DNA from: Lachnospiraceae bacterium UBA3866
GTDB lineage: Bacteria > Bacillota > Clostridia > Lachnospirales > Lachnospiraceae
Assembly (NCBI GenBank): GCA_002392345.1
Contig: DGGU01000050.1
Span: forward strand, 1-37,531
Direction: 5' to 3'
Length of the DNA stretch: 37,531 bases
The notes beneath the pieces are model-generated. The model ran no database searches. It saw nothing but the letters and a program-made list of their open reading frames with translations, and was not told the DNA's origin. Below are positions 33,007 to 37,531 of this stretch, in pieces (within the stretch, counting starts at the first letter, position 1; every line of letters begins with the position of its first letter). A program made the translations under genes and the position numbers.

Positions 33007-33035
33007 ATTATACCATTTATAACTAAATTTTTCAA
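33007..33035 (-). promoter_or_regulatory. Promoter of the TauE/SafE gene
   Basis: On the minus strand TTGAAA (33035-33030), a 17-bp spacer and TATAAT (33012-33007, with TG extension) lie about 65 bases upstream of the ATG. A GGAGGA ribosome-binding site follows. Confidence 0.75.
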
Positions 33036-33074
33036 TGTTTTTTTATACAAAACTGCTGTTTTTTTACAAAAAAA

Positions 33075-33094
33075 ATACCCTATTTAAAGGGCAT
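33075..33094 (-). terminator. Terminator of the selA-selB-prdX unit
   Basis: ATGCCCT and AGGGTAT form a 7-bp stem with one G-T pair, followed on the minus strand by eight T residues. It lies about 30 bases after the 57-aa gene. Confidence 0.85.
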
Positions 33095-33125
33095 TTTTAA
33101 TTCTGATTCGCTTATCTATTAGGCT

Positions 33126-33299
33126 TTATCTTTTACCAAATATTTTACTTTTTATAAAGTCAATAATTATTATAAGCACTATTAAAACAACTATTTTTAC
33201 AGGCATACTTACATTATATTCTCTCATAAGCATAAGTGCACCTAGAAAAATCAGAAAGGTTATAAAAATACTAATTAATTTTACCGCCGTCTCTTTCAT
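33126..33299 (-). CDS. Small two-helix membrane protein
   Basis: A 57-residue ORF below the usual length cut-off. It encodes MKETAVKLISIFITFLIFLG at the start, one hydrophobic helix (about residues 7-24), a short polar loop MREYNVSMP and a second helix rich in Ile/Val/Leu (about 33-47), ending in a basic tail. A good AAAGGTGAT ribosome-binding site lies before the ATG, 21 bases after the prdX stop, and a terminator follows the stop. These signals support a real gene in the selA-selB-prdX operon. I do not recognise the family. Confidence 0.7.
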   Translation of the reverse strand: MKETAVKLISIFITFLIFLGALMLMREYNVSMPVKIVVLIVLIIIIDFIKSKIFGKR

Positions 33300-33320
33300 A
33301 AGATCACCTTTTAATGCTAC

Positions 33321-33815
33321 CTATATCTTGATACACATAAATTTATTGCCATTGCCTTCTACTATCTTCTTTATATCCTTAAATGGCATGAAAATTGTAG
33401 CCGTATTTTCAAGCGGATGTACGCCTATACGATCTTTTCCCATAAGACTCTGGTCGAAAGCCACTACCACCTCGTGGTTCTCATCATTTAAGACACAAAG
33501 TGGAGAAACCGATCCTTGCTTTACACCTAAGTATTTGTCCATCCTCTCAGGTGATGCAAATGATAATCTTGTAGAACCAAGTGCCAAAGCAAGCTTAGTC
33601 ATATCTACAGATTTATTTTCTACCACTGATACAAGGTAGTGCTTATCACCTTTCGCATTACGAACGAAAAGATTCTTAACCACATCACCTTTCTTAGTGA
33701 TGCCAGCTACCTCCATCTCTTCCATAGTAAATACAGCTGAGTGTTCAATTTTGTCATATTTATAACCATTGTCATCAAGCCACTTTAAGCAGCCTGCCTT
33801 ATCATACTTTGCCAT
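33321..33815 (-). CDS. prdX: Ala-tRNA(Pro) deacylase PrdX (ProX/YbaK family)
   Basis: A 164-residue stand-alone editing domain like the INS domain of prolyl-tRNA synthetase. PrdX of Clostridium sticklandii is known to hydrolyse Ala-tRNA(Pro). Family marks are HSAVFTMEEM around residue 25, the catalytic Lys in VVKNLFVRNAKGDKHYLV, and LSFASPERMDKYLGVKQGSVSPL plus NDENHEVVVAFDQ and GVHPLENTATIFM. The ATG overlaps the selB stop by 14 bases, so it is translated with selB. The gene name comes from its frequent place in prd clusters; here it is joined to the sel genes instead. A Cys-tRNA deacylase is the alternative, but the sequence fits PrdX better. Confidence 0.9.
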   Translation of the reverse strand: MAKYDKAGCLKWLDDNGYKYDKIEHSAVFTMEEMEVAGITKKGDVVKNLFVRNAKGDKHYLVSVVENKSVDMTKLALALGSTRLSFASPERMDKYLGVKQGSVSPLCVLNDENHEVVVAFDQSLMGKDRIGVHPLENTATIFMPFKDIKKIVEGNGNKFMCIKI

Positions 33816-35745
33816 AATTAGCTCCTTTTACTCTATAAAGTCCATGAAGTTCTGTAAGTCTGATCTTATCCATATAGTCTATAATAAGTATAGCATATTT
33901 TCTTGAAGTTGCAAGCATATCACGAAGATCTGTCATAGCCATCTTGTCGCTTGTTTCAAAGAATTCTTTAACTTTTAAAACTGCCTTATCAAAATATTCC
34001 CTATGTATATAATAGTCAGTAGATAATTTTACAAGTTTTCCTTCTTTCGCTAGATCGAGCATCACCTGTCTAAGTTTTAATCGATCATTAAACTTATCAT
34101 TTACGCACATCTCGATTAATGTCTTATTATCAGGTGGTTCAAATTTTGCTTCAAGGTATTTCTTTTCCACATTAGTAATGGCGTCTGATACTTTATCGTC
34201 TATAACTACTTTAAAATTAGCATCTGCAATCAGGTCATCAACTTGTCTTATCACGCCTTTATAGATAAGATAGTTTAGAACCTTTTCAAAAACTGTGTCT
34301 CCAACTTTGCTATATCTCTTAAAAAGTATGCTCTTTAACTCTTCTTTCTTCATACCTTTAGAGAGATTGTTGGTTTTATGATATTTATTTAAGATATCAA
34401 GTATGTATTTTTTTATGCCATCATAGAATTTAATCGATATAACTATAGAGTTTTCTGTTATATTATCACTCTTATCGCCATTTATAACTACTGCTTTGTT
34501 ATCATCTTTTAATTTACTTATTAAAGATATAGTGTCATTTGTTGCCTGATTCATCTTCTTAGCAACGAAGGTGACATTTGGGAAATTGGCACTGCCATCA
34601 CTTATTATCTCTTCTAAAACAACCTTCTCATCACTACTATCTATAGCCTTAAAATGGCTAGTAGCTGTGCCGTCATCTACTTTATATCTTTTAGAGTCGA
34701 TATTGAGTATGACACCGCCACCGCAAGTCTCAGTCGGACTTAAAAAACGAACTATGTACCTATCGCCTCTCTTTACCGGGATAGGATTATCAAACTTAAG
34801 CTGTATGTATTCATTTGAAATTACCTTGACACTTGCCGTCACTTGATTTGAGCCATAATTAAAAAGTATCCTCTCACCATTTTTTATCTTTCTACTTGCA
34901 GTTTTAAACATAGTGAGTTTGCAATCTATAATTTCACTTGGTATCATAGATGACTTTGCTGCGATGACATCGCCTCTATCAAGTTCTTCCTTCTTGACAT
35001 TTAGAAGGTTGATGGCTGTTCTCTGTCCAGCAAATGCTGATGGCTCTGCCTTCCCATGAGACTGCAACTGTCTTACCTTCACTATCTTTTGAGAAGGATA
35101 GACCATGAGTTCATCTCCAGTATCAATTTTCCCTTCAATCAAAGTTCCAGTGATTACAGTTCCGAATCCTTCCATAGTAAATACTCTATCTATAGGAAGA
35201 CGGGTTAGTGCCTTATTATTATTTCTCTCTCCTATGCTCTTAACTGATTCCAATATAAGTTCTTTAAGTAAATCTATATTTTGTCCTGTGTATGAAGAAA
35301 CGCATATCTCTTTCGCACCTTCAAGAAATGATCCCTTTGTTAGATCATGAAGTGCCACACGCAAATTTTCAAAATCAACTTTGTTTTCTGAATCTAGTTT
35401 TGTAAATACGACTATACCTTTCTTTATACCGATGGTTTTGAGTATCTCGAAGTGCTCTATCGTCTGTGGTTTTATTCCTTCTTCAAGTGATATGACAAGT
35501 AAAGTAAGATCGATACCACCGATACCCGCAAGCATATTTTTTACAAATTTCTCATGCCCTGGAACATCAATAATGCCAATATGATATCCTATATCATTTG
35601 GCATATAAGCAAAACCATTTTCAATGGTTATTCCTCTTTTCTTTTCTTCTTTGAGACGGTCTGTATCGATACCAGTAAGTGCCTTTATGAGGCAGGTCTT
35701 ACCATGGTCAACATGGCCAGCTGTTCCTATAATAATATTTTGCAT
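33802..35745 (-). CDS. selB: Selenocysteine-specific elongation factor SelB
   Basis: A 647-residue SelB, of normal length. The N-terminal GTPase has G1 GHVDHGKT (residues 10-17), the switch region KKRGITIENGF, G3 DVPGHEKF and G4 FTKLDSE. Two EF-Tu-like beta domains follow (about residues 175-345), and the C-terminal half holds winged-helix repeats that bind the SECIS hairpin. SelB carries Sec-tRNA to UGA codons on the ribosome; prdB is the one target seen in this window. It overlaps selA by 19 bases and prdX by 14, indicating one polycistronic, coupled unit. Confidence 0.96.
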   Translation of the reverse strand: MQNIIIGTAGHVDHGKTCLIKALTGIDTDRLKEEKKRGITIENGFAYMPNDIGYHIGIIDVPGHEKFVKNMLAGIGGIDLTLLVISLEEGIKPQTIEHFEILKTIGIKKGIVVFTKLDSENKVDFENLRVALHDLTKGSFLEGAKEICVSSYTGQNIDLLKELILESVKSIGERNNNKALTRLPIDRVFTMEGFGTVITGTLIEGKIDTGDELMVYPSQKIVKVRQLQSHGKAEPSAFAGQRTAINLLNVKKEELDRGDVIAAKSSMIPSEIIDCKLTMFKTASRKIKNGERILFNYGSNQVTASVKVISNEYIQLKFDNPIPVKRGDRYIVRFLSPTETCGGGVILNIDSKRYKVDDGTATSHFKAIDSSDEKVVLEEIISDGSANFPNVTFVAKKMNQATNDTISLISKLKDDNKAVVINGDKSDNITENSIVISIKFYDGIKKYILDILNKYHKTNNLSKGMKKEELKSILFKRYSKVGDTVFEKVLNYLIYKGVIRQVDDLIADANFKVVIDDKVSDAITNVEKKYLEAKFEPPDNKTLIEMCVNDKFNDRLKLRQVMLDLAKEGKLVKLSTDYYIHREYFDKAVLKVKEFFETSDKMAMTDLRDMLATSRKYAILIIDYMDKIRLTELHGLYRVKGANYGKV

Positions 35746-37121
35746 AATTCGTCTACTATCAAATCTATATCTTCGTCCAATATTGTTCTCACATCCAAAT
35801 ACACCTTATCATGAGCAACTCTAGCGATGATTGGCACATCAAGTTCACGAAGTTTTCTCTCTATCTTCTCTGCAGGATAACTTTCCATGAAGATAGTCAC
35901 TGCATACCCAGATAAAAATACTTCTGGTGCAGTTCCTCCACCAACTTGGTCTTTCACGCTTTCTATATCTATGTTTATTTTTTTCTTATCAATTTTTGCT
36001 TCAAGTAATTTTTTTAACTTCTCTGCTTTCTCTTTTAGATCTTTCTCACTTATTGTAATCATATTAAGTATAGGAATATTCTTCTTTGCTCTCTTCTCAT
36101 CATAGTATTCGAAAAGAGTGCTGTTAAGTGCTGCAAGTGTAAATTTATCAACTCTCGCTGCACGAGCATACGGATGCTTTCTCATCTTGCTTATGTATTT
36201 TGCTTTTCCTACTATAATACCTGCCTGCGGTCCGCCAAGAAGTTTATCACCACTAAATAAAACTACATCAGCCCCAGAACTTACAAGGCTCTTAACTGTT
36301 GGTTCATCTATCCCATATTCATTTAAATCTACTATAAGTCCATTGCCCATGTCATAAACTACAGGGAGATTATATTTCTCACCAAGAGGTATCAGGTCTT
36401 TTAATTCTACCTGCTCAGTAAAACCAACTATCTTATAATTACTTGTATGAGCCTTCAAAATCACAGCAGTCTTATCTTCATCTATCGCATCTATATAATC
36501 ATTAAGTTTTGTCTTGTTGGTTGACCCTATCTCTTTTAATATAGCCTTACTCTCTCCCATCACATCAGGGAGCCTAAAACTATCTCCTATCTCTATTAGT
36601 TCTCCTCTTGATATCACAACATCTTTTCCCTCAGCGAGTGCAGCGAGAACTAGGATAGTCGCAGCTGCATTGTTATTGACAACCATGGCAGCCTCAGCGC
36701 CCGTTATATCCGTTACAATTTTTTCTATATGAGATTGTCGGTTGCCACGTTTGCCTGATTTTATGTCATATTCAAGATTACTATAGTTATAAGCTACTTC
36801 TATCATAGCTTCTGTGGCCTTTTTTGAGAGGATAGATCTACCAAGATTGGTGTGCAAAACTGTACCTGTGGCATTGATGACTTTCCTAAGGCTATGCTTA
36901 GATTTCTTCGTAACCTTAGCTTCTATCTTAGATATGATGTCATCTCTATCGATATCCTTTTCAACGCCATTAAGGATGTTGGCTCTTATATCGATAATTA
37001 CTTCTCTTATACAAGACACCAAAAAATCATGAGGAGTATTTTCTACTATAATAGATAACTTCTCATCTTTTAAAATCTCATCGACCTGTGGAATTTTTCT
37101 CAAAACCTCATTCTTGTTCAT
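35727..37121 (-). CDS. selA: L-seryl-tRNA(Sec) selenium transferase SelA
   Basis: A 464-residue PLP enzyme that converts Ser-tRNA(Sec) to Sec-tRNA(Sec) using selenophosphate. The PLP lysine is Lys293 in LFSGDKLLGGPQAG, and GNRQSHIEKIVTDITGAEAAMVVNNNAAA is the expected upstream block. The frame is open to a TTG at 37211, but that stretch is the terminator hairpin plus paired palindromic elements; ATG 37121 gives MNKNEVLRKIPQVDEILK, the family N-terminus. There is no strong ribosome-binding site, so expression may be low. The gene follows tRNA-Sec after a terminator. selD is not in the window. Confidence 0.95.
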   Translation of the reverse strand: MNKNEVLRKIPQVDEILKDEKLSIIVENTPHDFLVSCIREVIIDIRANILNGVEKDIDRDDIISKIEAKVTKKSKHSLRKVINATGTVLHTNLGRSILSKKATEAMIEVAYNYSNLEYDIKSGKRGNRQSHIEKIVTDITGAEAAMVVNNNAAATILVLAALAEGKDVVISRGELIEIGDSFRLPDVMGESKAILKEIGSTNKTKLNDYIDAIDEDKTAVILKAHTSNYKIVGFTEQVELKDLIPLGEKYNLPVVYDMGNGLIVDLNEYGIDEPTVKSLVSSGADVVLFSGDKLLGGPQAGIIVGKAKYISKMRKHPYARAARVDKFTLAALNSTLFEYYDEKRAKKNIPILNMITISEKDLKEKAEKLKKLLEAKIDKKKINIDIESVKDQVGGGTAPEVFLSGYAVTIFMESYPAEKIERKLRELDVPIIARVAHDKVYLDVRTILDEDIDLIVDELCKILL

Positions 37122-37131
37122 ATCGTAACTT

Positions 37132-37183
37132 GCGCTCGCATAGCTCGCGCCTACGGACTCGTAGGGGCGAGCTATGCGAGCCC
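37132..37183. repeat. Two palindromic elements in inverted pair in the selA leader
   Basis: Copy one (37132-37155, GCGCTCGCATAGCTCG...) and copy two in the opposite direction (37160-37183, CGTAGGGGCGAGCTATGCG...) are separated by GACT. Together they form a large hairpin whose last base is 11 bases upstream of the selA ATG. Copy two matches the consensus exactly. Confidence 0.85.
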
Positions 37184-37193
37184 CTAAATAAAA

Positions 37194-37218
37194 AAGTTCT
37201 TTGGAAACCAAAGAACTT
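37194..37218 (-). terminator. Terminator after tRNA-Sec
   Basis: AAGTTCTTTGG and CCAAAGAACTT form a perfect 11-bp stem with a three-base loop, followed on the minus strand by TTTTTTATTT. selA must rely on read-through or a promoter I cannot see. Confidence 0.85.
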
Positions 37219-37265
37219 AATAAAATTATAATTAATTATCTCTTTGGTTTCAACAGACTTTTAAA

Positions 37266-37356
37266 CGGAGACGCTAGGAATCGAACCTAGCCGTGAGTAA
37301 AATCTCACACAACGGTTTTGAAGACCGCGGGGCGCACCAGCTACCCTCCTATCTCC
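37266..37356 (-). tRNA. selC: tRNA-Sec (anticodon UCA)
   Basis: A 91-nt tRNA with the marks of tRNA-Sec: anticodon loop CTTCAAA giving UCA, a long variable arm (GTGAG...CTCAC), and a T arm CTAGG-TTCGATT-CCTAG. The acceptor pairs GGAGAT with GTCTCC, with one mismatch at the next position. CCA is not encoded. It lies between rpsR and selA, and is the tRNA charged by SelA and delivered by SelB. Confidence 0.94.
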
Positions 37357-37372
37357 CAATCAATTGATTAAA

Positions 37373-37400
37373 ATCCCAAGGTATACCACAGCCTTGGGAT
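37373..37400 (-). terminator. Terminator after rpsR
   Basis: ATCCCAAGG and CCTTGGGAT form a 9-bp stem around a ten-base loop and are followed on the minus strand by TTTTAAT. Only 16 bases separate it from the 5' end of tRNA-Sec. Confidence 0.75.
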
Positions 37401-37406
37401 GATAAT

Positions 37407-37531
37407 TTACTTTATAACATATGGTAAGATGCCGACATGACGAGCACGATTTATAGCATTGACGATCTCTCTTTGATGTTTTGCACAAGTTCCTGTAACT
37501 CTTCTTGGAAGAATTTTTCCTCTCTCAGAGA
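37407..37531 (-). CDS. rpsR: Ribosomal protein S18 (C-terminal part, cut by window end)
   Basis: The visible 40 residues (SERGKILPRRVTGTCAKHQR, then EIVNAINRARHVGILPYVIK) match the C-terminal half of S18, a small-subunit protein that binds 16S rRNA with S6. The start lies beyond the window. In most bacteria it follows rpsF and ssb; those would lie outside. The terminator at 37373-37400 ends this operon. Confidence 0.95.
   Translation of the reverse strand, partial: SERGKILPRRVTGTCAKHQREIVNAINRARHVGILPYVIK

Noticed and set aside
37122..37211. Longer SelA beginning at the TTG 37211
   Set aside because: The extra 30 codons are made of the terminator hairpin and the palindromic element pair, with no ribosome-binding site; the family N-terminus starts at ATG 37121.
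1..37531. CRISPR array, prophage or IS element
   Set aside because: No regularly spaced direct repeats, integrase, transposase or phage structural genes are visible.

Overview
The window looks like chromosomal DNA from an AT-rich, low-GC Gram-positive anaerobe of the Clostridia (Bacillota) that runs Stickland-type amino acid fermentation. The evidence is a D-proline reductase gene set (prdC, prdA, prdB, prdD, prdE, prdF), a UGA/Sec codon in prdB, and a linked selenocysteine system (tRNA-Sec, selA, selB). I cannot name a genus. No phage, IS transposase or CRISPR array is visible.

Layout. 1-2.2 kb: a CPA2-type cation/proton antiporter and an MgtC-like protein. 2.3-5.5 kb: pgeF and mutS2, divergent from promoters that sit against their start codons. 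5.5-9.1 kb: tRNA-Gly(CCC), an unrecognised 447-aa gene, a sugar-phosphate nucleotidyltransferase and a DUF5711-like membrane protein, closely packed on the minus strand. 9.1-12 kb: a BaiN/HI0933-type flavoprotein, a small unknown gene and a lipoprotein. 12-14.5 kb: two tandem DegV proteins divergent from a nitroreductase. 14.7-19 kb: putP, prdF, prdD and prdE. 19-26 kb: an ABC transporter (lipoprotein binding protein, double ATPase, two permeases, a small anchored protein) followed by a PepD-type dipeptidase. 26.3-31 kb: prdC, prdA, a small CBO2463-like gene and the selenoprotein gene prdB. 31-33 kb: an EamA exporter and a TauE/SafE permease. 33.1-37.4 kb: tRNA-Sec, selA, selB, prdX and a previously unlisted 57-aa membrane protein. 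The window ends inside rpsR.

How the genes fit together (inference from families and order). PutP imports proline. The ABC transporter plus dipeptidase may bring in and cleave peptides. PrdF racemises L- to D-proline, and PrdA/PrdB reduce it to 5-aminovalerate with electrons passed through PrdC. SelA, SelB and tRNA-Sec supply the selenocysteine of PrdB, whose UGA is followed by a plausible SECIS hairpin. PrdX clears mischarged tRNA-Pro. The usual regulator gene prdR is not in the window.

The points most worth a second look are: a 24-bp palindromic element family with copies inserted in frame inside protein genes; a separate 108-bp repeat with terminal inverted repeats; a histone-H1-like Lys/Ala-rich N-terminus on PrdC; PrdD/PrdE corresponding to PrdA split at its pyruvoyl-forming cleavage site; a cluster of apparently leaderless genes; and a tRNA-Gly gene ending four bases before a start codon.
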